NCBI GenBank assembly: GCA_019677205.1
Contig: JAAMXY010001322.1
Location: forward strand, 26,919-90,918
Direction of reading: 5' to 3'
DNA length: 64,000 nt
Source: Pinguiococcus pyrenoidosus
Lineage: Eukaryota > Sar > Pinguiophyceae > Pinguiochrysidales > Pinguiochrysidaceae
The notes beneath the pieces were generated by a model that worked only from the letters and a program-made list of their open reading frames with translations, was not told where the DNA came from and searched no databases. The position numbers were made by a program, and so were the translations under genes. Positions 50,830-61,300 of the stretch are shown here, one piece after another (within the stretch, counting starts at the first letter, position 1; the number at the start of each line of letters is the position of its first letter).

Positions 50830-53562
50830 ATGGCGCTGGAATGGCTGGACTCGCAGCTGAGCGCCACGCCGGGAGCTTCCGAGGCCCTGCCGTACCGCTG
50901 GAGCGCCTCGGTGATATCTTCCAGCGACGCAGTGCAGTTTCAGCTGTGGCTGCAAGGCTTGCTTCCAAAGGTTGGCGGCTCCGAGGCGGCGCTCTCGCTG
51001 CTTTGCTGCAGCGTGCGTGATGCGCGCGAGCGCCATATGCTCGCGCTTCGACGGGAGCTGTTGCCCAGTGTGGTCTCCAGCTTGCGAAGCAGTACTTCAG
51101 CGAAGAAACGGGAGCAGCAGCCCGGAGCGTTGCCGCCTTTCGTCGCACTTCAGCTGTACCAAGCGCTTCTAAGGAAGCTGGCGGACGTGGCGGCGGCAGA
51201 GCTACGCTCACCGCTGCTGGATAGCACCGCCAATGTTGTTGGCCCACTGTGCAGCCTTTCGAGCAACGCGGAAGCTGCAGTTCGAGCTGCCGCTATGACA
51301 ACTCTGGCGATGTGCTTGGAGCTCTTTGGAGCAGCGTTGCGTCAATTCACGCGCAAGATAGAGGACGGCTGCGTGTGCAACTTCCTAGCGCAAGACGGTG
51401 AAGTCCGGGACGCCGCGGTGAGGTGCTTTGTTCGCCTTCCGCTTGCTGCCAGCGCCACGACGCCGCTCCTGCTGAAGCGAAGCATCGCGGAGCTGCAAGT
51501 GATCCTGTGGAAGGTGAGTCGTAAGGTTCGGCTGCGGGAAAGAAATGGTTCGGGATGTGCATGCTTCACGTGATGCAGGGTCCGGGGTGGAGGAGCTGGG
51601 TAGCCTCGCTTTTGCTTTGGTTTTGCTCGGTTGAGCCGAGCGAAGGTCCGCAAAACGTCTCATGGTGCTCATCCGCCGCAAAACCCACAGATTGTCCCAA
51701 GCGAGGCGAGTCTGCTGGACGCGAAGGTTCCGGAGCTGCCCTTGAGCGTCACCATCAGCAACAGTCCGATGCAGCTTCTGACGCCGAGCCTTGTTGGTCA
51801 GTCCCGAGAGGATCTGCTGAAGCGCGAGCCCCTTGAGCTCAGCATGGACACCTGGAGGGGCGTTGAAGTGCTGTTTATCGTCATTTCTCGCTTGATATCG
51901 GACAAGCGCCGACCCGGCTCCACGCACGCGCCGAGCGGTGCATCAACAAGCCTTGGATGCAGAGTGGGCGCCGAGGATGAGCAGGAGCTGTCGGGCGGTT
52001 GCATCGACGCGCTTCTCCTCACGGTGGAGCGGGCAATCGAGATCGTTCCCAAGCTGCGCGTCCCCTCTGCTTTCATGGTACCTAGGCAAGGTGTTCTCTC
52101 ACCCATGGGAATCGCCATGGGTCTAGAGACGCTTCGGTACGGGTCCGCGAAGCTTCTGTGGGTGTTGCTAAGCTTCGGCGCCTCCGGCAGCCTTCGGAGG
52201 CACGCTGGCCGTGTTTTCCGAGTCCTGCAGCACATTCTTGCTTGGCCCAACGGTAGAAACGAGCACACAGCAGGCGTTCGAGCCCTGGTGTACCGGTGCA
52301 TCCGCCTTGCCGCGTCAAGCTTTGGCGTATCTAGCCAGGGAGCCAAGGCCGTGTTCGACCCTTTCGTGGTTCTCGTTGCGCGTGCGATTCGAAAGCTCGT
52401 CAAGCCTCTCCGAAACGCGGTCGAGGTGGATCCGGACGGATTCGTGGATCTTCACCGTCATGGCCTCATTGATGAGGCGTCAAATGTTGAAGCTCTGGCT
52501 GCCGTGGTTGGGGTGCTTCACCACGTTGCGCCGGGCCTGTCGCCCGACGTTCGTCGTTTGCTCACGGAGCGGCTGGTCGAGGGGCTTGTCGTTCTGCTGG
52601 ACGCGGACAGGGAGTTTGTACCCGCAACGGATGTTTCAGATACGCCCCTCGACGCCGACAAGAGTCGCAAGCGCCGCCGGAGAAGTGGCCCTGCCAAGTC
52701 GGAACCGTCGCTGGCGGCGACCGCAGCTGTCTTTGAATCTCCCGCCCTGCGCGCGGCTTTCTTCCGGCTTTGTGCGGCCGAAGTCCAGATTCCTTCTGTG
52801 AGTGCCGGTGCGGATCGCGATGCCGAGTGGATCGAGAACAAGCACACGGCAGTGAGAAGCAGCCTGCTCCGCCTCCTTCCGGCTGCGGTTGCAGTGTGGA
52901 GCACAGATCCGGCGCCGCTGGTTCGCGACGCCGTCACGTCCTGCCGAGTGACTCTGGATCTCGTGAGGCATGCCCGGCCGCTACCGGTCGCTCCAGAAGA
53001 CTTCCGCCAGATCTCGCAGGGCGTCGGCGCGGGCATGGGCTACGGGGCTGGCCTAGTTCCGGCGGTAAAGCGTGCCGGAGACCTTCTGGCGGATGCGATC
53101 AGTAAGGCCAAGGCCAGCGAGTTCATTCATCAGGCAGCAACCGAAGCAGCTCCTGAGGCTGTAGTAGCAGGTGATGGCGCCGGTGTCGAGACTCGTCCGG
53201 CGAAGCGGAGCCTGGAACAGCTTTGTGGTGCCAAGACAAGCGAGCCTTTCGTTCCAATTCCGACGGAGCGACCCAAGGCTTCCAAAGTGAAGGGCGCCGG
53301 AGACATGGTTCGTGAAAACGCGAGGGCAGGTGCTCCGGGCGCTTCTCCTGCTGCAGAACGATCTGGAGCGGGAAGGGCCAGTACACCAGTCAGACAGGCC
53401 GAGGCCGGTGCAGTCGAGCAGAAGCAGTCGGAGCATTTAGAACGTCTCGAAGAGCCAGCTGACGACAAGAACGACCACGACGACGACGCCGCCGACGTCG
53501 ACGCCGACGACGACGATGAAGACTTTCCAGAGATAGTCGACTCAGACGCGGATGAAACGTGA
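50830..53562 (+). CDS. PELP1/RIX1-like ribosome biogenesis protein
   Basis: Two exons, 50830-51513 and 51691-53562, joined in phase 0 over a 177-bp intron with donor AAG/GTGAGT and acceptor CCACAG/ATT; 851 residues. The first 500 residues form alpha-helical HEAT/ARM-like repeats with RIX1-type segments (LSLLCCSVRDARERHMLALR, FVALQLYQALLRKLADVAAA, EAAVRAAAMTTLAMCLELFG). An NLS-like KSRKRRRRSGPAK lies near residue 545. The protein ends in an Asp/Glu tail (DDKNDHDDDAADVDADDDDE), as PELP1 does. PELP1/Rix1 is the scaffold of the nucleolar complex with WDR18/Ipi3 and TEX10/Ipi1 that supports 60S maturation and ITS2 processing. The low conservation of the family means identification rests on layout and helical pattern. 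Confidence 0.65.
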
Positions 53563-53997
53563 GATGCGCAAGACGTCTTTGCTTGCTGCTGCTGTTGCGG
53601 CAAACTCATGCTCGTCCCGGGTCTGCATGCCGTCAGATCCGCGCCGACTCGACACCTCGCTCGACTACTCCTCCTTCACGCTCTTGCATGGTTCTCTTCA
53701 TAGAAGCGGGGAGATAGGAATCAAGGATTAGCGGAGCATTGACGGACCTTGGTATTGCGTCTCACCGTCCGAATGACAGTTTTATGGCATGCTGCCTACT
53801 CCACGCGAGGCATGGTGCCTACTCCACTCGAGAATGCCACTACGAGCACTCCTTTCCCTCTCATTTCTGGCGCGCTCTTTGGAACCAGGTAAGCATTCAA
53901 AACAGAGTTGTGACGCAAGAGTTTCTATGATTTTTAGTCAATTTCGCTTACTCTCGCTCTGTTCCCGCGCTTTTCATTCAAAGGTCTTGCGCCGCTC
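53563..53997. other. intergenic spacer, nothing recognised
   Basis: 435 bp between two plus-strand genes. It has a locally AT-rich patch near 53925-53945 and no clear element. A short repeat CATG-CTGCCTACTCCACGCGA versus TGGTGCCTACTCCACTCGA occurs near 53787-53832. Confidence 0.35.
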
Positions 53998-54687
53998 ATG
54001 GACATATCTAGGCTCTGTACCGTGCCGCTGACCTCAAATGCGAAGGAGCGAAGCCGACTGGAGGTGGAGGCGAGATCACAGCTCCGGCGCATTCGAAGCG
54101 CTCTGGGTGCGCGCCATGGGCCCTGTCACAACGCGCTCGCAGTTTTTGCCGCAGCGCAGAAGCTTTGCTTTCAGACCAACGACCGTCAACTGGCGTCGAC
54201 CGCCTGCGTGAAGACGCGGATGCTCAGCGCTGCGAAGACTGCGCTGACAGCTGCCGAACACGCACGAGCTAGCCAGAAGAAAGCGACGCCGCCGGGGCCG
54301 GTGCCTGTTCGGAAGACGCCGCAGGCCTCCAAGAGGACTCCGCTGTCCGCGAAGAACACAGCGCAGTCGACGCTGAAGATCTCCAAGTCGGTCAAGAGGC
54401 CACGGAACAAGATTCTGGATGCGGAAGTGCTCAAGACGGCCCTAAAGCGAAGCGTCGTTCCGGCAGCAACCGCGTCGGTCTCAAAACCTGTTCGGAAGAA
54501 GCCAACGGCGCGACCGCGACCTTGGCATGAGAAAGCAGCGGATCCAAGTGCGAGGTTTCTCGCTTGGCAAGAGGCTGTGATGAAGTGGGCCTCGGAGGAC
54601 GCGTCTGCAATGCAACAGCTAGAGGATCAGCTGAATGCGGGGATGGAGACGGAGACGATGTTGGAGGAAGACGGCGTAGACGCTTGA
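53998..54687 (+). CDS. small basic protein, unknown
   Basis: 229 residues in one frame. It has an N-terminal helical part (LEVEARSQLRRIRSALGARH), a central Lys/Ala/Pro/Ser-rich linker with repeated KTPQASKRTPLSAKNT-like basic patches, and a C-terminal acidic helix after WHEKAADPSARFLAWQEAVM. The composition suggests a nucleic-acid- or microtubule-binding linker protein, but I recognise no domain. The stop is 26 bp short of the convergent PPTase gene's end, so the two transcripts must overlap in their 3' UTRs. Confidence 0.6.
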   Translation: MDISRLCTVPLTSNAKERSRLEVEARSQLRRIRSALGARHGPCHNALAVFAAAQKLCFQTNDRQLASTACVKTRMLSAAKTALTAAEHARASQKKATPPGPVPVRKTPQASKRTPLSAKNTAQSTLKISKSVKRPRNKILDAEVLKTALKRSVVPAATASVSKPVRKKPTARPRPWHEKAADPSARFLAWQEAVMKWASEDASAMQQLEDQLNAGMETETMLEEDGVDA

Positions 54688-54712
54688 CGGAACATCTGTA
54701 CTTGGCATATGA

Positions 54713-56428
54713 TTATGTCTCCCGCTGCTTCGTCAACTGTACTATCCACAATCCATGCTCAAACGATAACGTCGCGTCATCGAATGGACGCTGCCGTTCC
54801 GCATGCGCGGGCTGCCCAGACTGATGAAGATCGAAGGAATCGAGTCCCCGCTCGACGTCAATCAGCTTTTCCTCGTCATCTTTGCTGCAGAAGGAGAGGC
54901 GCTTGTGGTCAAAGAGCAGAGCGTCACGGTACCCACACTCACCCGCCGCCTTGGATACGCAAGACGCTTGGTGCTCCAGCAGGACTTGGCGACTGAGCTC
55001 CTCAGCGACGCTCCCCACGCCGGCTCGGAAGCCAGGGATGATTGACGTCTCTGCTCCTCCATTCGCGACGCGACCTGGCCTAGTTCGCACGCCACAGGCT
55101 TCTGCGGCCTGTAGAGCAGCCAGCAGGCTCGCCAAGGCGCCCTGCTCGTCAACGTCAAGCTCTACGCTAGCTATGATATCTACAAGTTCTGGCCTGGCGG
55201 TTCTCAACCCTTCAACGAAGGTCTTCACAGCCGCGGCATCGCCAATGCTCAGCTGGTGAGCATCAAGGAAGTGCTGAAACCCGCAGATCATCAAAAGCGT
55301 TGGGGTCTGCGTACGTGTGGCTGCTGGCGGGATGTTCCTGCGCAAGGGACCACAGGCAGTAGTCCAGATGCACAACTCAGCGCAGCTCCAGATGTTCTGC
55401 CCACTTGAGCGGTCTTGCTCCCGAAAAAGCCATCCCGCGAATGCTTCTTGTACATCCGCGTCCACCAGGTTCCAGTCAAAGCCGGCAGAGCGCGAGGCGA
55501 GCAACCGAGCTCTTGCGATGCGCAACTCGCTCGGAGAGGACGGATCACGTAGCAGAAGCAAACCCGAAGGACGCATGGACACGATCGGTGCATCATGAAA
55601 AGCCTCTCCCAGTCTTGGCTCGGGCGAATCTGCCTCCACAGCAATCGCCATGGTGTGTCTTTCATCAAGTGCATGCAGGGAGAACCTCCAAGCAGCTGAC
55701 AAAGCTTGCCCCGAACGTGATGATGTCGCTGAGATGTGGGAACCATCCTGGGTTATCGCGAACTCGACGCTTTGGAGGTCGAAGCCAAGACCGGCGCCAA
55801 GGGCTTTCACGTAGCCCTCTTTCACCGCCCAGAACCTGTAAAACTGCCGCAGGCGCTCCACCTCTCGACTGCCTTCCGCGGCTCCTTGCGCGTTTGCGTC
55901 CATGCACGCCCACTCCTTGGCGGTGAAATACCGGTCGAAAGCTCGGAGATAGTCCGCAACGCATGCGGCCCCGCGAGGCGGAGCCAACTCGTCGACCACG
56001 TCGACTCCGATGCGAACTCCAATTTCCGAGACAAGGACGACCTTAGATCCATGGTGGCTGCAATTGAAGTGCAGTGGCCCAGCGGAGGGATGCACATGCT
56101 GCTCCAAGTCCCGGACAAGATCCGTACGAGAGAGATGCGGCTTGTTTGCAGGCGTTCGCGCGATGCTAAATGGCGAGGATGCCAAGTCGTCCTTATCTTG
56201 CTGCATCAGTCGGAGAGAGAACCAGACACCAACGTACCAAATGTCGTCTCTGCCGAGGCCGTAGATCTCCTGCACGCAGCGCCGCTGAAGCAAATCCGAC
56301 ACAAGCGCGCGGCGCCGGTCCACTTGAAACTTGAAGCGCTCGATTCGACGGCGCGCAACTTCCGGCACCATCGAGAGCATCAACTCCCACTCGGCTGCGC
56401 ATGGCCGCCACTCATCAATGTCCACCAC
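54713..56428 (-). CDS. 4'-phosphopantetheinyl transferase with long C-terminal extension
   Basis: Two exons, 56428-56238 and 56165-54713, with a 72-bp stop-free intron (56166-56237) that ORF finding reads through; 547 residues after splicing. The Sfp/AASDHPPT-type core covers about 1-280: the join gives DDICIARTPANKPHLSR (the gKP motif position), then HFNCSHHGSKVVLV, RIGVDVVDEL (Mg-binding Asp), and FYRFWAVKEGYVKALGAGLG, the W-x-x-KE-x-x-K signature. It moves phosphopantetheine from CoA onto acyl or peptidyl carrier proteins of fatty acid, polyketide or lysine pathways. The following about 270 residues are not part of known PPTases: ARLLASRSAGFDWNLVDADV, then a helical stretch and a charged tail. 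They may be a real extension, or contain further unseen introns. Confidence 0.8.
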   Translation of the reverse strand: MVDIDEWRPCAAEWELMLSMVPEVARRRIERFKFQVDRRRALVSDLLQRRCVQEIYGLGRDDIWYVGVWFSLRLMQQDKDDLASSPFSIARTPANKPHLSRTDLVRDLEQHVHPSAGPLHFNCSHHGSKVVLVSEIGVRIGVDVVDELAPPRGAACVADYLRAFDRYFTAKEWACMDANAQGAAEGSREVERLRQFYRFWAVKEGYVKALGAGLGFDLQSVEFAITQDGSHISATSSRSGQALSAAWRFSLHALDERHTMAIAVEADSPEPRLGEAFHDAPIVSMRPSGLLLLRDPSSPSELRIARARLLASRSAGFDWNLVDADVQEAFAGWLFREQDRSSGQNIWSCAELCIWTTACGPLRRNIPPAATRTQTPTLLMICGFQHFLDAHQLSIGDAAAVKTFVEGLRTARPELVDIIASVELDVDEQGALASLLAALQAAEACGVRTRPGRVANGGAETSIIPGFRAGVGSVAEELSRQVLLEHQASCVSKAAGECGYRDALLFDHKRLSFCSKDDEEKLIDVERGLDSFDLHQSGQPAHAERQRPFDDATLSFEHGLWIVQLTKQRET

Positions 56429-56877
56429 CCTTCAAATGCGCGAAGCGAAAGATACAGATGAGATGGTGCGCCTCACAGGAGTCGGGCGCTGGCATGAAAA
56501 GAGCGCTGCTGATGTCGCCGTTGCGGTTCCAGAGCCTGTCTTTACCATCGCAAGCGGCCTCCTGAGCCATCCATAGCCAAATTTTGGGCGCAGCATGGCG
56601 CAGAGGGGCCATAAGCTCGGTGGAACTCGGGTCCAGTGCTGATAAAAAGGCTCCTAAACGGTAGGTTCTGAGAAATCATATTCTTCACTTAACACTTAAC
56701 ATGAAATTTTAAATTATATTTAGTACAATCTCTGACCAAAAAAGCAACATATAATAAGACCACGAGTCCTAAGGAGTTTCCACCTCCAAAAAGCAGTGCA
56801 TTTGCACCACTCGCTGAGAGGGTTTAGGCGGCGTTGCCTGGCGACTGCGCCCACCGCGGCTTTTGTTCAAGATCAAA
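56429..56877. promoter_or_regulatory. divergent spacer with AT-rich core
   Basis: 449 bp between the PPTase (minus) and NLS-protein (plus) start codons. The segment about 56685-56765 is strongly AT-rich (TTTTAAATTATATTTAG), unlike the GC-rich genome around it, and may be a nucleosome-depleted promoter core. Confidence 0.45.
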
Positions 56878-58011
56878 ATGAGGATGGATATCGAGGTCGC
56901 AACGGCCACCAACGGGCCGCGCGGCTGCTTTAAGCGCAGGCGTTTCGCGGATGAGGAAGCTTTTGGAAAGAAGCGAAGAACTATAGAAGAGGGCGAAGGT
57001 GAAGCTGCAGTCTTTGAATCCGCGCGTTTTCATCTCGGTTGTGTGAAGCACGGAAATCCTCCAACTTCTGAAAGTATGAACAGTGTAGTTTGTGGGTGCC
57101 GAACGTGGAACTCGCCCTGCGGCGCTGTCGCGAGCGTTTGAAAAATCAAACCGTAGGGCCAAAATGACCGAATTCCGCGGTGTCCGGCCTGGCGCGCAGA
57201 GAGGAATTCTTTGAACCGGAGCCCCACGATGATGTGTGCCTTCTTGGAATATGAGTAGACGCGCCACGGGAATGACAAATCCTGACCCGGAGGCTTTTTT
57301 CCCCTCGCAGGCTCATCCGTGTCGTCCACGCTCGACGCTCGCTACCTGTCTAGATCCCTCATGGTAGCCGCCTCAGAGGCGCAGGAGGCCTGGCAGAAGG
57401 ACGGCGGGCAGGCGAGGCAGGATGCAGAGCTCAATAGCCTGTCTCAGCAAGTGAAAGCCTGCCTGGAGCGCGCGCAGCACGACTCTCGTCTCCTGCGGCC
57501 CATCATAGACAGCCTAGTTAGAATAGTTGGTGCCGTGAAGCCGGCCATGGTGGCCGCGCGAGCCCCCTGGATGGGGCTGGCCGCGGCCACGGGAGCCGCC
57601 CAGCAGCTCATGCGACTGGAGCAGCTTCCCGGCGCGAGGGAGGTCGTGCGAAAGCACCACCTCGCGCACATGTTTGTGCTCCGACTGCAGTCGGAGCTGA
57701 AGTGGCTGTCGACGCTCAACTACTCGTCGCAGCACCCTGACCTGCTGGCCCTGCGCCTCTTCCTGCCTGTTGTGCTGGAGGCGGTGGACAGCGCGGTGAC
57801 CCGCGGGGACGAAACGCAGGTTCGGCTCCTTCTGAACATGAAGGCCATCCGGATCATCGTAGATGCGACCATCAAGGTCTGGGCCGCAGAGGGCGTCCAG
57901 GAGAGCGAGCGGGCAGAGCTTGTGGGCCTCCTGCGTCGCCTTGATGATGACTGGTGGAAGTCCGCCGCGCCCATCTGGTGGAGCTCTCCAGCATTGCTTC
58001 ATGCCCCGTAG
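56878..58011 (+). CDS. NLS-bearing helical protein, unknown
   Basis: Two exons, 56878-56998 and 57311-58011, joined in phase 1 over a 312-bp intron (donor GAAG/GTGAAG, acceptor CCTCGCAG/GC); 273 residues. The first exon encodes MRMDIEVATATNGPRGCFKR followed by RRF and KKRRT, a bipartite nuclear signal of the kind seen in small nuclear proteins. The second exon lacks an ATG near its start, which supports the join. It is helical and fairly hydrophobic (SLVRIVGAVKPAMVAARAPW, FVLRLQSELKWLSTLNYSSQ, LRLFLPVVLEAVDSAV, LNMKAIRIIVDATIKVW) and ends with a Trp-rich WWKSAAPIWWSSPALLHAP. I recognise no family; peroxin- or membrane-associated helical proteins are possible, given the hydrophobic faces. Confidence 0.6.
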
Positions 58012-58337
58012 ACGAGCGACGTCGCTCTCGGCGCTCTCCCGCTGCTCGTGGAGCGGGCTGGCGGCACAGTAGATGCGCAGCTCGTCTTTTTGGATGGGTG
58101 GCCCGGAGCAGTCCTTGGCGTTTGGAGGACAAACCGGCCGATTGCGCCAAAGTAGCACAATGATTGTCCTAGTCAAGTTTGTATGGTTTCTGTGAGTCTG
58201 CAGCGTGCTGTTGCGTCCTACAAGTTTTGCTTTCTCGACACCCAAAAGTTCAATTCCGTAGTGGTTGGTACGATTTTCTTTCCGTCTGGAGATTTCGAAG
58301 CCTCTTGGGGGTTCTGACCACGTTCTCCTTCGCCTCG
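58012..58337. other. convergent spacer, nothing recognised
   Basis: 326 bp between the stop codons of the NLS-protein and SPEF2/CPC1 genes. No repeats or recognisable elements beyond ordinary 3' flanks. Confidence 0.35.
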
Positions 58338-61300
58338 CTACAAGGCGAAGGCCCTGAGCACCCCTGGCTCCTGCAGCGTGGAGACCACCTTCTGCACGTC
58401 CACTTCGTCGGAAAGAGGGTCTGCAGAAGCCCGGAGCCATTCCCGCAGCTTCCCTTCCGCGACCACAAGGGAGTCGGTGCTGCCAAAGAAGCTTCTCTGC
58501 TGGAGCAGCCGCTTCAGCCCCGCAGCAACCCAGTCGACACCAGCCCTTGCGGCGCCGTCCTCCAACAGGCCGTGGCCGGCCCTGGCGATGTCCTCTAGGC
58601 ACTTCTGCACCGTGCTCACTGCGGAGCCTTGCAGCTCCCAATCACCAACGGGATCGATCGTAGGAATCGGCAGCGACGGGTTCGTGGGCACCAAGCGCTT
58701 CATTTGCATCCGGACCAGGCTGGTCCCGCTGTCTTCCAGGATGTGCAGATGGGTGACGAAGCTGCTGCGCTGGACTGCCCTCTCGCAGAAGCGCAGGAAC
58801 TCCTCGGTAGCCGTGATCTCCGCGGTGATGTGCCTCTCCATCTCTCCTCGCATTTGCTGAAGAGCATTCTGAATCCACCGCGCCACCTCCTCTTCTCGTT
58901 CCGCCGCATGAGCTCCCAAAGCCACGATGCGGTCCCTGCCGCCTTCCAGCTCGCGGGTCATGCAGGAGCAGATTGCGAGCTTCATGCTGTGGTACTCGCG
59001 TTGCTTCCGAGCCTCCTCGTGCTCCCACCCGCTGAGTGCACGCTTGGCACGAAGGCACGCCGCCTCCTTGGCTAGGACTTGCTGCTCAAGACCATCGATC
59101 TCAGCTTGCACGTCCTCCTCCGCCGCCTCTGGATCCGCCACGTGGTCGTCTAGCGCCTTCCGTGCTACCTCCAAGTCCGAGTCGCTTCTGGCGATCTCTT
59201 CCACCAACGCTGCCTTTTGCTCGGCATCCTCCGGCTCTGGCGCCACGGGCGGGTCGTTCCGCATGCCCTCCAGGGCGCTCAGCATCGCGCTGATCTCTTG
59301 GGTGGCACGCTGCGTTGCCTGAGCGTAGAAAGGGCCATCGAACAGAGTATCTTCCTCTTCTTCGCCGACGCCTTGCTTCTTCGCTTTCTTCGACGGGGCT
59401 TTGTCCGGCTTCTTGTTCTTCTTCTTCGATTCGGTTCTAGGGATGTCCGCCGACTCTTCAGTAGTGGACACGGCTGCCAGCGGCTTCGCCTGGCTCAGGA
59501 ACGAGGTGACGTCCAGGCGACTCAACAGGCTTTGCACCGGGGAGAAGTCATCGGCCACCGACTCCTGTGCAGGCTCCTTTGCGCCGCCCTTCTTCCCCTT
59601 GTCTTTCTCCTTGGCCGCTTCGGCAACCACCGGATCTTTCGACGCCGCCGGCAGGCCTGACTTCGCCACTGCGGTGTGATAGTAGTCCGCCAGGATGCGG
59701 ATCAGCGCGAAAAGCCGGCTCAGCTCCGCCTGCATCTGCAGGATGGCGATGCTGCCCAGCCGCTGCCGATGGGACTGCAGCAAGCCGTCATCTCGGATCG
59801 ACCGCCAAAGCTGCTCGTTCTCGTCTTCGCGGGCTTCGATGGCCGTCCAAAGCTCATGACGACACTCCTCCACGAGCAGGTGAAGCTCCTGCTGGGCCGC
59901 AGAAGAGTACCTCAAGTCTCGATCACAGCGCTGGTTGAACTCGGTCTGGAAGCGAACGCACGCCGTCGCACAGATCGAATCCCGACACACGAACCGTGCG
60001 AAGGCTTTCTCGACACCCTTGAGGTACCGAAGCGTGCGGAGCTGCAGTTCCCTCTCGGAGCGGCCCGTCCATCTCAGCACGCGGCAGAAGTACTCTTCCA
60101 GGCCGCGCCAGACCCCGACCGTGACGCGTGCGAGACTCTCCGGGATGCACGACACTCGCATCAGCTCATCCTGCCTGAACAGCGGGAGGTCCGGGTGGGC
60201 CGCTTCATCCCAGCGCCTCTCCGCGGCCTCTCGCGTGTCCTTTTCACTCAGGATGTCTGTGATGATCTTCAGCCCTTTGGCAATCGGATCCAATTCACCG
60301 TTGGCAGTACAGTCGCCTCCGCATTCTCCTGGCTCAGTGGCGTCCTCACTCCTGCCAACGGACAACGTGGTGACGTGACACCCATCTTCCGCGAGAGTTG
60401 CTGCGAGCGCTTCGACGCCTCTCTCGAAGCGGAAGCACGTGGCTCCGATGGACGCGCTAGGGTTCTGCGGATCCTCGGGCTGCACGAGGCGTCGCTTGAA
60501 CGAAGAGCCGGCCGGCGGTGGCCCGCTGACCACATTGTAAGTGGTCTGCGTCTCCGGGTCCAGACGTCTTGCGATGCTTCTAGACAGCACCTCTGCTAGC
60601 GACGCCTCCAGCTGGAACGCCACGTCGATGGTGGGCTCGGGCCGCACTTTGGCGTGCCGACCGAGGCATGTAGGCGCGAGCGCGAACTCATCGTCGTAAG
60701 GCGACACGTAGCTGTCGGTCACATCGGCGTTGTCGAGCCCCGCTAGGAAGCCGTGGAGCGCGCGGGCCTCGCAAGCTGTCCTCGGGAAATCATCCAGAAT
60801 CCATCCGCGGTATCTCGGGCGGCGTCGGAGCCGCTTTTGCAAAGTGCGAACGATTCGCTTCTGCGGTGGCGAGATGGTCGGTGGCTTCGTTCCCGCCTCG
60901 TCTTGGTCTGCGTCTTCTTCTTCATCCGCTGCATCTTCAGGCGCATCTGCTGTATCCCCTGTAGCTCCATCTGGATTCACCACTGCATCATCAGCCACCT
61001 TCACGACGTGGCCGTCAGAGGGATCCTTGGCGTCTTGAGGTAGATTCTCATCGTCTGCTCTGGTTCCAGGGACATTTGATTTCTCCACGTCGGCTGTTTC
61101 AGGTGCTTCCGACGGCGTCGCTGGAGGCCTCTCAGGCCCCGCGGGAGCATCCTGCGTGGGATCTTCCAGCGCGGCGGAGGCATTGGGTCGATCTTCGTCC
61201 AGCATGAAGCCCTGCTCCTCTTCCGGCGTTGGCGTCTTGGGTTCCAGGACGATCTCTTGCTCCACCTCAATCTCTTCCTCGACGGAATCGGTGGCCGCGG

